64,000 bases of DNA from Inia geoffrensis (lineage: Eukaryota; Chordata; Mammalia; Artiodactyla; Iniidae). Shown piece after piece: positions 12,226-24,424 of the stretch. The stretch's first letter is position 1, and each line of letters starts with the position of its first letter. Where the stretch lies: contig CM070900.1 of NCBI GenBank assembly GCA_036417435.1, forward strand, positions 117,940,315 to 118,004,314. The letters are read 5' to 3'. The notes beneath the pieces were generated by a model. That model saw only the letters and a list, made by a program, of their open reading frames with translations. It was not told where the DNA came from and searched no databases. A program made the translations under genes and the position numbers.

Positions 12226-12384
12226 ATGATTCATCTGGCAGCAGTATGCAGAGCAAACTAGATAAAAGGAGAATTTAGAGGCAAGGCAACTAGTCCGGAG
12301 GTTTTTGACATAAAGCAGGAGCAGTGACAATGGGAATTAAAGGAAATATTGTAAAACCACTATACTGGACCCCGAGGTCCTAGA

Positions 12385-12482
12385 AGCAGGAGTTATGACT
12401 TACTCATTGTGTCAGTTTTGATGCCTGACATGGTGCCTAAAGACAGCAGGTCCTTGGTAAATGTTTATTTAATGAATGAGGA
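12385..12482 (+). repeat. L2-type 3' end fragment
   Basis: GACATGGTGCCTAAAGACAGCAGGTCCTTGGTAAATGTTTATTTAATGAATGAG resembles the L2 terminal tail. Diverged. Confidence 0.5.
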
Positions 12483-13147
12483 GAATGATATAAAATACTG
12501 ACTCTATTTGTTATGGGGATAAGGTAGGGAAGGGCATGGAAGATAACTTTGAAGTTTCTATTATTAGTGACTGGGAGGATGGTGATGCCATGAATGGAAA
12601 TAGATAAATTAGGAAGGAACAGGAGCTTCAGGGAAGAGAATGCTGCATTTTATTTTAGAAATGTTGGCTACAATTTAAGATATGTGTAAATGCTTGTAGT
12701 TATTAAACAAATTCAATGACAGTTTATGTTTCACAGATATGTTAGCTACAACAAAATTTGTCCTATTTTTTTGTGAATGATCTCTAGAGTTATCCTTTTT
12801 GTAAGATATTAGAAAAATTCAAGGCCATCCTTGTATGGGTTATTTCTCTTAAAACGAACTATTTTAGGGTTAAAAGTACAAATATTGGTAACCCAAATGG
12901 GTTTCTTTTCATTTTAAAATTGTATACTGTACTTTAGGACAATAATGTTCAATTTATATCATTTTATGTTTGCATTGTTTTATCTACGTAGTTTTTAACT
13001 TTGAGTCATCACTGTTTCTCCTCCTCTTCCTCCTTCTTTAAATATGTCTCTCACATTCTTTTCTAGTCTTCACATCATGCCAGAGTGGCTTATTAAATTT
13101 GCTCCTTATATTGGAAATTCATATATGATTAATGTGTGCCTATGTAA

Positions 13148-13655
13148 GCAGGATTCTAAAACGAACCTTAGGATCCACTCTCCCTGGTATACAGACCCTC
13201 CTCTCGAGTATGGGCAGGACCTATGAATATGACAGGATAGTTGCTCCCTTGATTAGGTTATATTATATACGACTCCACCTAAGCTGACTGAAGGGACAAA
13301 TTCTCCTTCTGACCTTGATGAATTGCCATATTGTAGAGAGAACCATGTGGTAGGGAACGGTAGGCAGCCTCTAGAAGCTGAGAACAGGTCCCAGCTGACA
13401 GCCAGCAAAAAAGCAGGGAACTTGGTCCTGCAATGGCAAGAAAATGAATTCTGCCAATAACCAGTGAGCTTGGAAGAGGATTCCAGAGCTTTATGTGATC
13501 AGAACTCCATCTGACACCCAGGTGAGAGCCTGAGTTGAGGATGCAGTTAACGCATACCGTGACTTCTGACCCACGGAAACCATGACAAAAAGTTTGTGCC
13601 TTTTTTAAGCTGCAATATTTGTGACAATTCGTTATGCAATAATAGAAAACTAACA
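13148..13655 (+). repeat. MLT1-type LTR, forward
   Basis: The segment runs from GCAGGATTCTAAAACGAACC through TATGGGCAGGACCTATGAATATG, GAACCATGTGGTAGGGAACGG, AGCTTGGAAGAGGATTCC and CTTCTGACCCACGGAAACC to AATAATAGAAAACTAACACAGG. These landmarks follow an MLT1 (MaLR) LTR from end to end. A reverse open frame of 155 codons (13279-13746) lies across it and is explained by the repeat. Confidence 0.8.
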
Positions 13656-14189
13656 CAGGACCTATAACTCTATTATAATCCACGAGCTTCTTTAACTTGC
13701 ATATTAAATTTAGTACCATTATCCTACTTTTGAAATTTTGGGGCACTGATTACCCCAGTTTATATATTTCTTTGTCCTTAATTTTATCCAAACCTTAGAC
13801 TTTATGGCCTCTGGCATAGATTAGTAAGTAGTTGAATTGCCTCTGGATTACTATCATTTTAATTTTTTAGAATATCCTATTAGAAGATTAATTATCACTG
13901 ACAAACCATAACCTTCTCCTCAATATTTGTTAATCATATAATTTGATTGATAATACCTTTAGTCACATGTTTAAAGTACAAATTAATGTCCAGATATTAA
14001 TTAGTTATAAAGAATCATCTTTGGCACTACAAACAAAGGAGTGAAAATGTTTGTGTGTATGTGTGTGATACCTATAGATTAGTAGCATGCTTTTTGATTT
14101 CAAATGAATATTTAGTGCTTATATAGTTTTATCTGAAGTTTTAGCAATAGGCTTAACAATCTTTTTAAAAATTTTCTAATAGTTATTGA

Positions 14190-15052
14190 GTATATTTTAA
14201 TTTTTTATTATTTTTATTATTTTTATTGAAGTATATAGTTGTACAATATTATATGTTACAGGTGTACAATATAGTGACTCACCATTTTTAAAGGTTATAC
14301 TCCATTTATAGTTATTATAAAATATTGGCTATATTCCCTGTGTTGTACAATATATCCTTGTAGCTTATTTTATACCTAATAGTTTGTACCTCTTAATCCC
14401 CTACCACTATATTTCCCCTCCCTGCTTTCCTCTCCCCTCTGGTAACCACTGGTTTGTTCTCTATATCTGTGGGTCTGTTTCTTTTTTGTTATATTCACTA
14501 GTTTGTTTTATTTTTTAGATTCCACATATAAGGGATATCATATAGTATTTGTCTTCCTCTGTCTGGCTTCTTTCACTTAGCACAATGCCCTCCAAGTCCA
14601 TCCATGTTAGAAATGGCAAAGTTTCATTCTTCTTTAATGGCTAAGTAGTAGTCCATTGTATATATGTACCACATCTTCTTTATCCATTCATCTGTTGGAC
14701 ACTTAGATTGCTTCCATATTTCAGCAATTGTAAATAATGCTGCTATGAACACTGGGGTACGTGTATCTTTTTAAATTAGTGGGGGTTTTTTTGTTTTGTT
14801 TTTTGGGGATATATACTCAGGAGTGGAATTGCCAGGTTACACGTAGTTCTATTTTTAGTTTTTTGAGAAACCTCCATAATGTTTTTCCCACGGTGGCTGC
14901 ATCAATTTACATTCCCCCCCACCAATAGTGTATGAAGGTTCTTTTTTCTCCACACCCTCACCAACATTTGTTCTTTGGGTTCTTTTTGATGATAGCCATT
15001 CTGACTGGTGTGAAGATGATATCGTATTGTGGTTTTGATTTGCATTTCCCAG
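14190..15052 (-). mobile_element. L1 3' end, reverse
   Basis: From the left this is the reverse complement of an L1 3'UTR (TATTGAAGTATATAGTTG, GTACCTCTTAATCCCCTACC). It is followed by the ORF2 C-terminus: TAGTAGTCCATTGTATATATG, TATACTCAGGAGTGGAATTGCC and ATTCTGACTGGTGTGAAGATG are all landmarks shared with the reverse L1 at 48-48.5 kb. It is 5'-truncated near 15052 and full of indels. Confidence 0.88.
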
Positions 15053-15177
15053 CTTAACAAGATTTTAAGTTTAATTTTCAGTTAATCTACATTTTCAGGT
15101 ACATAGAGACAGGTAAGTGAAGTGCTATTCTGTTGAGGTTTTTTTGCTGGTGAGATGGATGGTGCTTTAGTTTTGCT

Positions 15178-16800
15178 TTTTAATGAAATATTACTGACAT
15201 ATAACATATGCATAGAAGTATACAAATAACTGTACTGCTCAGTTGACTTTCACAGAATGAGCACTCCCAAGTAACCTGTGACAAGGTCAATAAATAGAAC
15301 AATGATAGAATCTTAGAAACCCCTTTCCAGTTCCTACACCCTTTATCCCAGTGGTAACCACTAACTTGAATGCAACACCACAGATTCATTTTGCCTGTTT
15401 TACACTTGTATCAATAGAATCATAGAGTATATTCTCTTTAATATCTGGATTCTTTTACTCAGCATTTTGTTTGTGATATTCATTTATGTTGTTGTAGTTG
15501 TAGTTCATTCATTTTTATTGCCATGTATTATTCTATGGTATGAACATACAATTATTGATTCCACTGTAAATGGACATTTGGCTTGTTTCCAGTTTCTTGC
15601 TATTATAGATAGTGATGTTACATTTTACCCATGTCTTTTGTTGAACATGTATATACATTTCTGTTGAGTTTATGCCAAGAGGTGGACTTCCTAGAACATA
15701 TGGTATGCACATATTCAGCTTTAGTAGATGCTGCCAAACATTTCTAAAGTGGTTGCTCCAATTTACACTCTTAACAGCATGTATGTGTTCCAGTTGTTCT
15801 GCATCCTCACCAGCACTTGATATTGTCTCTAATTTTAACAATGTTGGTGACATAGAGTGTTGTCACCTTATGGTTTAAATTTGCATTACCCTGACAAATA
15901 TTTAAGTTGTTCACCTTCTTCACATTTTATTGGCTATTTTTGGTGAAGTGCTTTATTAAGTCTTTTGCACAGTTACCTATTGGATTATCAGTCATTTTCT
16001 TTTTTATTTGTATAAGTTCTTTATGTATTCTAGATATGAGGTATTTGTTAAACATATAAACAGCAAATACATTTTTCCATGCTATAGCTTGCCTTTTTAC
16101 TTTCTTAATGGTGTCTTTTGGTAAATAAAAATTTTGAGCTTTAAAGAAGGCCAAACATCTTTTTTTTTCTTTTAGCTTATCATCTTTTGTGTCCCATTTA
16201 AGAAACTTTTGCCTACTCCAAAGACATGAAGATATTCTTCTATGTTTTCTTCTAGAAGCTTCATAATTTACCTTTCACATTTAGCTCTACAATTCATCTG
16301 AGATTAGTTTTGGTATGTTGTCTTTTGGATATTCTGTGTACACAATCATATCATCTGCAAACAACGGCAGTTTTATTTATTCACGATCTTTGTGCCTTTT
16401 ATTTATTTTATTTCATAGGCACTTGAAAAGAATTTGTATTCTGACATTGTTGGATGCAGTGCTCTATGTATGCTGATTAATTCAAATTTGTTCATCGTTT
16501 TGTTTACATTTTCTATACCCACAGTGATAGTCTATCTTCTCTTTTTATTGACTCTTGAGAGAGTTTTATTAGTATCCTATTATGTTTGTGGCTTTGTATA
16601 TTTCTCCTTTGAGATTTGTCAATTTTTGCTGTATATATTTTAAATATATATTCTTAGGTGCATACAGATTTAGAATTATGATATTTTTCCGGTGGATGAA
16701 TCCTTTATTGTTATAAAATTTCCTCTTTATCTCTAACAATATTTCTTGCCTTTATGTCCACTTTGTTCTGATATCATGACAGGGATATATTAGTTCCATT
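15178..16800 (-). mobile_element. Older L1 3' half, reverse, internally deleted
   Basis: A more diverged L1 starts at the 3'UTR (AATGAAATATTACTGACATATAAC). It passes through the ORF2 C-terminus (TATGCCAAGAGGTGGACTTCC, TTTTGGTGAAGTGCTTTATTAAG) and reverse-transcriptase region (TATCATCTGCAAACAACGGCA near 16350), then jumps to an endonuclease-side block (CCGGTGGATGAATCCTTTATTG). The order fits one degraded L1M element with deletions. Small frames at 15180-15853 and 15927-16154 are remnants. Confidence 0.8.
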
Positions 16801-17078
16801 TCAGCATCTCTAAAGCAAGGCTGTTTTAATCCTAGACTTCCTCAAAGCAAAAGGTAAGTATGTTTTCTGGTACTATGGGACAACATAATACATTTAAGTG
16901 CAATAATAGTAATATCTTGTTTTACATGATATTTTTAACTTTTTTCAAAGTACTTTCATATATGTCATATTATTTTCATAACCTACCTTTTTAGGCCAGG
17001 CTTATTTGAAGGTACTAATATCCAAGTAACTGCAGTCAATATATTTAACTACTAGTAATGCATGGATGGCAACCAATC

Positions 17079-17287
17079 AGAACAGATATTGTTTTTTTTT
17101 TTTTTTTTTTTTTTCCGTTGTGGAGCACAGGCTCCGGACGCGCAGGCTCAGCAGCCATGGCTCACTGGCGCAGCTGCTCCGTGGCATGTGGGATCTTTCC
17201 AGGACGGGGCATGAACCCGTGTTCCCTGCATCGGCAGGCAGACTCTCAACCACTGCGCCACCAGGGAAGCCCAGAACAGATATTGTT
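17079..17287 (-). mobile_element. CHR-type SINE with perfect target-site duplication
   Basis: The reverse strand carries the SINE head (GGGCTTCCCTGGTGGCGCAG), B-box region and an A tail of about 20 (a T-run on the forward strand). A perfect 15-bp duplication AGAACAGATATTGTT stands at 17079-17093 and 17273-17287. It lacks the last part of the body seen in the copies at 28.5 and 58.6 kb (the block ending GTACCGC), so it is a shorter or 3'-truncated variant. Confidence 0.95.
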
Positions 17288-17577
17288 AAATAGAGCATAA
17301 ATAACTGAATAACAGCTCCAGTTACACCCCAAACACTCTTTCTTCAACTACTGAACTTATTCTAATAAAACCAGAGCAGTTTGTATTTCTGTATAATGAA
17401 AGATAGGATCAAGATAGGAAGTTAACTGAAAGTGAAACAATGGAAGACCAATGGTACAAAAAGAGAAATTTAGAGACCAGAACAAAATTTATTTTTTACC
17501 TGTCCTTAATGATAGCTTTCAGTATTTTACTGATGAGGACCCCCTTGACTAGCCTTTATAGACAATATGCTTTATTC

Positions 17578-17624
17578 ATATATATATATATATACTGTTA
17601 AATAAAGTATATATATATATATAC
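17578..17624. repeat. Paired TA runs forming an AT palindrome
   Basis: Two TA runs flank CTGTTAAATAAAG. The arms (TATATATATATATATAC and GTATATATATATATATATAC) can pair, so the region could form a cruciform. Confidence 0.8.
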
Positions 17625-17716
17625 TTACATTAACTGTTTAATGGAATATAAGTATTATTCTGTACAGAATAGAAATCCTTAACAAATCTTTTTTTCCTTT
17701 AAAAAAAAATCACAGG

Positions 17717-18058
17717 TAGGACTTCCCTGATGGTGCAGTGGTTAGGAATCCACCTGCCAATGCACGGGACATGGGTTCCATCACTAGTCCAGGAAAATCC
17801 CACATGCCAAGGAGCAACTAAGCCCATGCACCACAACTACTGAGTCTGTGCTCTAGAGCCTGCGAACCACAACTACTGAGCCCGTGTGCCACAACTACTC
17901 AAGTCCGTGCAGCCTAGAGCCCATGCTCTGCAACAAGAGAAGCCACTGCAATGAGAAGCCTGTACACCACAACGAAGAGTAGCCCCCGCTCACCACAACT
18001 AGAGAAAGCCTGTGCACAGCAATGAAGACCCAACACAGCCAAAAAAAAAAAAAAAATC
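17717..18058 (+). mobile_element. Long, older CHR-type SINE
   Basis: It starts AGGACTTCCCTGATGGTGCAGTGG, so it has the same tRNA-like head as the young SINEs. It is longer (about 340 bp), with repeated CACAACTACTGAGCC-type units in the body, and ends in an A-run. Flanking A-runs followed by TCACAG on both sides (17701-17715 and about 18041-18062) suggest a target-site duplication. More diverged than the copies at 28.5 and 58.6 kb. Confidence 0.88.
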
Positions 18059-18344
18059 ACAGTTAAAGAACTCAACCAGGCATTGTTATATTTAAATAAT
18101 TCAATTAAGAAAATTTTCTCATAATCAGTGGCCAAGACAAGGGGAAACGTACCCCTATCAGAATGTTGTTTAGCAACTCTTCTTTCTGTCTTGATGTTTT
18201 ATTAATGTTTTTCATTGTACCATGTTGTCACTTTCATAACACGTTCTTTGACTTTTCTTCCCAATTACTACATATAAAGTTGCTCAAAATATATCTGCCA
18301 AGGGTGGTAGATCTTCTTTCTTGATTAAAAAAAAAAGGAGGTCA

Positions 18345-18905
18345 TAAGAGTGGCCAGATCAAAGGGAACTTGTAAGTTCTGTAGGTCAGAAGTCCAGGCA
18401 CGACATGACAGGATTCTCTGCTTAGGGTCTCACTGGGATGAAGTCAAGGTGTTGCCTGAGCCTGCACTTCTTATCTGGGGCTCAGGTTCCCATCCAAGCT
18501 CATTCAGGTTGTTGAAAGAATTCAACCCCTTGTGGTTGCAGGACTGAGGACCCTGCTTTCTTGCTGGCCTTCAGCTGTGGGCTGCTCTTAGCTCCTAGAA
18601 GCTGCCCATCATTCCCTGCTACATGGCCTTATGCACAGATGGCTTTTGCCATCTTGTAGACCAGCCAAAATGTGTCTCTCTGACTTCCTCTTCTGTGATC
18701 AGCAGAGAAAAACTCTGTTATTAAAGACTCATATGGCCAGGTCCAGCCCACCAGGGTGGTTTCTCTATCTTAGAGTCAATTGATTTGGGACATTAATTAC
18801 ATCTGTAAAATCCCTTCAAACCAACACATGGTTTTTAACTGAATAAGTGGAAGAAGATATGTGTACATTAGGGGCCGGGAAACTTGGAAGGCCATCTAAG
18901 AATTC
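18345..18905 (-). repeat. MLT1-type LTR, reverse
   Basis: TTCTGTAGGTCAGAAGTCC, TTGCTGGCCTTCAGCTGTGGGCTGCTC, CTCTGACTTCCTCTTCTG and GGACATTAATTACATCTG lie in the order of an MLT1 LTR read in reverse. The end near TTCTAACTAAG is rough. Confidence 0.75.
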
Positions 18906-20214
18906 TAACTAAGAGTCAGATATTTACTATGTGGCCAATTACATGGGACACATTAGAGGAAAACAATATAAAAATACCATACCACATGAAGCATGTGAAG
19001 CATACATTTCTAGAAAGTTTAGGATATATATATATATATATGTAAGATACTAGTACGTTATCATTTCAGATGCTTTAGGAGATAACCAGATATAAATTTT
19101 CATCAGAATAGGCCGATATAGGTGTTTTACATGTTATTCTCTGCTAGTATTCAGTCAAATAATTTTAATAGATGGTATTTTTTAATGTGCTTATAAATAT
19201 GTACATAATGAAGATGTATAAGTTGTCATTTTACTGTTTGAGCACTCCTTTTTTATTTCAGATTCATGGAATTTGAGAGAGGGACCTTAGAGATCATGCC
19301 ATCCTTTGTTAGCACTTAAGGGTAAGATAGTTGAAAGGAGATTTTCCTGTTTATAGTTAATAAAATATCAAGGCTCTATTATATGTTTTTTGAATATGTG
19401 TACTTCTTTTCAAATGATAACAGATGTGACCATCCTAATGAGTACATTTCTCGAAATAGAGCAGAAACTTAAATAGCTAGAATGGGCAGGATACCAAGGA
19501 AACAGACTAATCAGGCAGATGGTGACTGTTTCCTAGGGAAAGTCTGAGTAAACCAGTAACTTTGCAGCAGTGATCTGAAAATAAAGGAACATTTGTGGGC
19601 ATGGAAAACTTACTGCTTTTTCATATATTTTTTTCCTTATAATAAATAATTAGATATATGTACATATTTTTATGTATTACCATTGATCATATGAAATTTA
19701 GTCATTTCCTTCATTATAATGTTTTCTTTTCATATTAACCAAATTTTGTCAAAAATTTTTTGTAATTAAGATGCAGCATTGGATTTCCTTTTTTTTTTTT
19801 TTTTGCAAAACCTTTGGAGTATTTCTATTAGTCTTTTAAAATTATTTAATCATTTTGAAATGAGTTGATTTTTAAATTTAATAAAATAGATTTACAAATG
19901 ACAGAGCTCTGGTAGTATAAAAATAAAAACTACAATCAACTGAAGTGTATTTGCTAAAGAATGAAATTTTGCTTAAAAAACAGAAGTAAAAAAACACATC
20001 CTAGCAGGAAACCAGGAACGGAATAAAAACACAAAAAGGTATCTCTGGCACAATGCCCTGAAGGTCAACAACCATGGCCAAGAGCATGAGGTAATGTCAG
20101 AAATAAGAAAACACCCTGGATCAGATCCTTGTCACTCTGATCCTAAGACCATTAGTGATCATGTAAAAATGTAATCTGTATAGTGATTTATAAGGTTGTC
20201 ATATATTGTATTTC
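18906..20214. other. AT-rich sequence with a short TA run
   Basis: No gene recognised. A TA run lies at about 19024-19042 and a T-run near 19790-19804. Nothing else stands out. Confidence 0.45.
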
Positions 20215-20365
20215 ATTTCTACTTCATAACATCCTGGTGAGGCAAAGCAGTTCTTGTTATCCCCATTTTACAGATGAATAATTTATATAGAGAAGTTAGG
20301 TTGCCAAAATTCAAGTTACTAAGTGGCAGAACAGGAACTAGAACTGAGTCTTCTAATTCTGAACC
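20215..20365 (-). repeat. MIR SINE, reverse
   Basis: CTTGTTATCCCCATTTTACAGATGAATAATTTATATAGAGAAGTTAGG and AGTGGCAGAACAGGAACTAGAAC match the MIR core in reverse (CCCATTTTACAGATGAGGAAACTG ... GTGGCAGAGC). Confidence 0.8.
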
Positions 20366-20401
20366 CAATACACTTTTGGAATCCAATACACTTTTGGATT
20401 G
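20366..20401. repeat. 18-bp tandem duplication
   Basis: CCAATACACTTTTGGAAT is followed directly by CCAATACACTTTTGGATT, two copies differing at one base. Confidence 0.9.
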
Positions 20402-21061
20402 AAGAACGGAACAGTCAAGACAGAGAGTGGCTATAGTTGCAAAAATGAATTTGTTTCCATTTAGTATCTTAATATATAGACAGCCCATAATTTGCCTGTA
20501 TTCTTACTATAGCACGCTGTATTTCATTTATAAAGATAATGCTTGGGGGTTAGCATTATTAAAAAATTGTATTCATCTTCTTTCCAAAAGTGGTGAAGGG
20601 TTTGCATTGTTTCATAGAAATTTCTTTGCATGAATTTCTTTGCTTTGTCTCTCTTAGTGTCAACTGAAAGAAATCAAAAGGAGCAACTACAAAACAAAGG
20701 GAATCTGATGGATCTTGCAAGGGATGAATCCTTCACATTGATTTCATGATGCTTAAAATACTTCACACAACATCCAAGTTCATTACAGAAGGATAGGAAG
20801 GATGAATTTGAAAAAGGTAGTGAAGAGGAACCAACTTTGGGGGGCTTGCAATCCAGTGCAGGCACCAATACCCTCTCATGGTCTGTTCTTCTCCTAAGAG
20901 AGAACAACTCTCTTAAGGACTACACATATTTCGTACTTTGTCTGACCTCCTCCCCATCTGTCATAAAAAAAACTATACCTTAGGAAGAGTAGGAGTAAAC
21001 AGAATGCTTCCAGTATCCCAACATCTATAATCCCTGTAGTTCTCTAGAGAACAAAGACTCT

Positions 21062-21101
21062 GATATATATATATATATTTATATATATATATATATATAT
21101 T
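21062..21101. repeat. TA microsatellite
   Basis: About 40 bp of alternating TA with one interruption. Confidence 0.9.
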
Positions 21102-21214
21102 GCATCTAGAAAGAAATGGTAAAAATTTAGTTGTTTACAAAACATATGCGTGTATGGGAGTCTTTGGCACAGGCACAACCTCTGCTCACTATGACCTTTT
21201 TTTTTTATTCCAGG

Positions 21215-21595
21215 ACAAACCTCTAAGCACTACCCAGCATTCCTTGCATTTAGGTATGTCCATATGACTGAATTCTAGCCAGTGGAATCTAAGAAAGTGT
21301 GGTGTGTCATTTTTAGACCAGGTCCATGTGATCCTACATTCTCCTTTCCTCTTTCACTTGCTAAAGGATGATCTTGGAAGACATAAGTGGAAGTAGGCAA
21401 AGTCTGCTACAGTTTGAAGTGCTGAATGACTGTGGTGGGGCAAATAAACCCCAATGCAACCTAAAAATCTTCAGCCACCTTGGTCTGTTTATGTATGAGA
21501 GAAATAAATTTCCATTATGTTTGAACCATTATAAATTTGGGGTCAACTTATTACAGGTCTTAGTCAGTTTAGTCTACCTTAACTAAATTCAGTAC
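21215..21595 (+). repeat. Old LTR-type repeat (MLT1-like)
   Basis: TATGACTGAATTCTAGCCAGTGGAATCTAAG, CACCTTGGTCTGTTTATGTATGAG and AATAAATTTCCATTATGTTTGAACC resemble the body and 3' end of MLT1-like LTRs. A similar end lies at 23025-23100. Family uncertain. The 72-residue frame at 21368-21586 lies inside it. Confidence 0.5.
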
Positions 21596-22349
21596 CCTAG
21601 ACAAAGTGCCCCATCAGAGAATGCACTTTTGATTTTCTTTTTTAATAAATGAGAAAAGTTGCCAACTCTTTTCTTGTAGCCCATCCTTTCAACATGAGAG
21701 TCTTCACTATTGCCTCCTCTCTGAGCTTGTATCACTTATACAGAAAACGATGTGTTCCCATTTCATTTTGGGCTCAACAGCACTGGTCCACTCTATCACT
21801 AATCTCAACTGTTCCATGTCCTTTAGCTCAAAGGACCCCGATTAGTTCAGGTAAAAATTCTGTTAACTGAATATAATCCTGGATTAGGACCCGTCAAGAT
21901 TGCTGGAGACAATACGACCTTAGAATTTGAGGCATTAGAAAACCCAAGATGTCACCCAGCTTCTATACTGCACTCTTCTATAGCTAATGCTTGGAGGCAG
22001 ACTGGACTTCCCTGTCTCTCCAGACACTAAAGAGTCTGAGAGGAATACCGGAGGCATAACTGAGAGAGTGTGGGAACTTCCAAACACGTTAGATTTGTGA
22101 TCTGGTTGCCTGCTATTGCAGGACTGTTGGGGATTAAACACTTATATTCTCAGGTAAATGTGTGTGTTAGCTACACTCCAGAAAGGGTAGGGGTCACCCT
22201 AGTTATTAAAAAAAAATTACATGGGTGCAGCTAATCTAATGATACTCTAGATATAGGATGAAAAACAAAGAGTAGTGGCACCTGAGTGGTCTTCACAATA
22301 CTTTTTATGTCAGACAACAGCTGTCCATCTGTGTGGAAGCATGATGGGA

Positions 22350-22830
22350 CTTAATTTGCTTATTCATTAAAAATTTTTTTTCATTTTGAAAAATTTTCAG
22401 GATTATAAGAGATTATTAAATATTACAAAGAATTTCTGTATTTACTTCACCTAGATAGTTCAAATTGTTAACATCACAGGACGATTATAGAGCAGGAAAT
22501 TAATAACTATTAATTAATCTGTAGATATTATTAAAATGTCATTAATTGATCACACATTACATTTAGTTGTCATGTCTCCTTGGTCTCCTCCAATCTGAGG
22601 GATCCTCAGTCTTTCCTTGTCTTTGATGATCTTGACACTTTTGAAGAGTACAAGTCACATATTTCAAAGAATGTGACTCATTTTGGGTTTATCTGAAGTC
22701 TCTTTAGGATTACATTCAGATTAGGCATTTTTGGCAAGTTCACCACAGAAGTGATGTGCCCTTCTCATTGCCTCATAGCAGGAGGCTCATGATGCTGACA
22801 CGTCTCATACTGATGATGTTACTTTGAGAC
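22350..22830. repeat. Ancient L1M/HAL1-like 3' repeat
   Basis: The block from TTGAAAAATTTTCAGGATTATAAG through TCATGTCTCCTTGGTCTCC, CAGTCTTTCCTTGTCTTTGATG and GTTCACCACAGAAGTGATGTGCCC resembles the old repeat also found at 43300-44270 (GTCTCCTTAGGCTCC, CAGACTTTCCTTGTTGC). I take it to be an old L1-type 3' region, but the name is uncertain. Confidence 0.5.
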
Positions 22831-22880
22831 ACATCAGCATCATTGCCTCCTGCTATGATGCACTGAGAAAGGCACAACAT
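22751..22880. repeat. 130-bp imperfect inverted repeat
   Basis: The left arm (about 22751-22807) and right arm (about 22825-22880) are reverse complements at roughly 85 percent by eye, around a 17-nt loop (TACTGATGATGTTACTT). The best-paired core is CATAGCAGGAGGC ... GCCTCCTGCTATG. If transcribed it would fold into a long hairpin. It starts inside an ancient repeat, so it looks like a foldback duplication rather than a transposon with terminal repeats. Confidence 0.85.
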
Positions 22881-22884
22881 GCTC

Positions 22885-23145
22885 CCTTTCCTCCTCACTG
22901 GATAGATGTTGATGCTCAACGTGACCTTGAAAGTTATTCGTGGAAGATATGGAAAAGGCTTCTTCTGCCTGGGTCCCTGAATGATTGCATGGAGCAGAAT
23001 CCCTTTCATCTCCACCCAGGAACCTGCAGCTGTCTTGGTCTGTTTTACTGTGAGAAAAATAAAGTTTTATTGTGTTTGAGCCATTTTATACTTTGAGTTC
23101 TTTCTTCAGAGCTGTTAGCCTACCTTACTATATTACCTAGAATTA
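22885..23145 (+). repeat. Old LTR-type repeat (MLT1-like), 3' part
   Basis: CTTCTGCCTGGGTCCCTGAATGATTGCATGGAGCAG and AAAATAAAGTTTTATTGTGTTTGAGCC are typical of the 3' half of an MLT1-like LTR. It follows directly on the inverted repeat. Confidence 0.5.
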
Positions 23146-23684
23146 CTTTGATTCATGTCCTGCTAGAGAAAGTGCTTCATCCAAAAATACTCCTGTGACT
23201 TTCTTCTCTCTTTATTAGTAGTTGCCAAGCCTATTCCTGTAGCCCACAGTTTCCGCAAATATTTTTCTTCTGTTCCCTCCAAAGTCAACTACTTTGAAAT
23301 ATTTTAAGCTTGATATCCCACTCCTATATTTAGTTATACTGTATTTTAAGTCCTCCTTGTTTTTAAGCACTCTAAGATTAGTCATTTTTTACAGTGTTTA
23401 ATAAGATTTATCAACATGTTTACCACGTTTTTTAAAACACAGAGATTGCTTCTTGCATCCCATATACTTTAGCATTTCTTTTAAGGAGGGTCTGCAAGTG
23501 GTAAACTAGGTTTTTTTCCTGATAACTGTCTTTATTTTGCAATAAATCTTAAAAGACAGTTTTATCCTTTGAAGATATTTGTTTCCTAGCACCAAAGTTG
23601 TAAAAATGAAAATGGATTAACTTCACTTGAAAAATACAGATTCTCAGACTAGATTTTTAAAAATCCAAGTTTAAGCTATACTTT

Positions 23685-23905
23685 TTTTTTTCAAGAAACA
23701 CACCTAAAATATAATAATCTCAGCAAATTGAAAGTAATGAGGTGATAATAATGGGGTGAAAAAGGTTACACAAAGAAACCAAAATAAATCTGGCAGAGTA
23801 ATACTGATATTAGAAAAAACACTTTATAGCTATATCACTATTAGGGTTAAAGAAGCTGACTACTTAATGATAAAAGGATCAATTCACTGTGAAGACAAGG
23901 ACTGC
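23685..23905 (+). mobile_element. Old L1 fragment, endonuclease region
   Basis: CAAGAAACACACCTAAAATA, TCTGGCAGAGTAATACTG and CTACTTAATGATAAAAGGATCAATTCA follow the L1 ORF2 endonuclease region (ETHL ... LISDK ... MIKGSI in protein terms). The frame is broken. Confidence 0.7.
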
Positions 23906-24420
23906 TGGAGCTTATCAATATTCATTTTCTTCTCTTCTTTTTCGGTGCGCAGCTAAAATCCTTCCATAGGCTTCTTATAATTTTATTAGAACAGTGTAGC
24001 TGAATCTTAGCCAATGGAATATATCCAATTACATTTGCCACTTCTAGGTCTGACATATTAACTCTTTTGATGTGTGACCTTTCAGACTCTTCCATTCTGC
24101 AGTGATATTTGAGATTTGTTGTTGAAGACAGATATGCATTGTGTATTGCTACAAGTCTTCCATTTTCCCCCATACTGATCAGAGTTTTTATCACAGTTAT
24201 CCTGTTTGTGATCCATTATTTTATATTAGATGTGTGTTTGTGTGTTTGGGAGTGGTGGTGAAGATAAGCTTGTCTTTCATTCATAGGATTTCATTTTAGG
24301 AGAAGCCAAATAGTCATGTATTGGAGAAGACTGCACATTCCTCGGATATTTTGGACTTAGAATGCACTGACTGGAAGGCACTTTGGGTTGTCTTCCCTGG
24401 GGAGAAGATGAGTATATTCT
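23906..24420. other. No recognised gene; possibly old LTR sequence
   Basis: TTAGCCAATGGAATATATCCAATTACATTTGCC resembles a recurring part of MLT1-like repeats, but I cannot name it. The 90-residue reverse frame 23922-24194 has no known motif. Confidence 0.35.
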
Positions 24421-24424
24421 TCAT

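Noticed and set aside
13279..13746. 155-codon reverse open frame, the longest one outside L1
   Set aside because: It lies almost wholly within an MLT1 LTR in antisense, shows no protein motif and has no exon signals I can support.
17726..17800. tRNA-like heads of the SINEs as functional tRNA genes
   Set aside because: The A and B boxes sit in longer SINE units with A tails and target duplications, and the cloverleaf is decayed, so they are retroposons.
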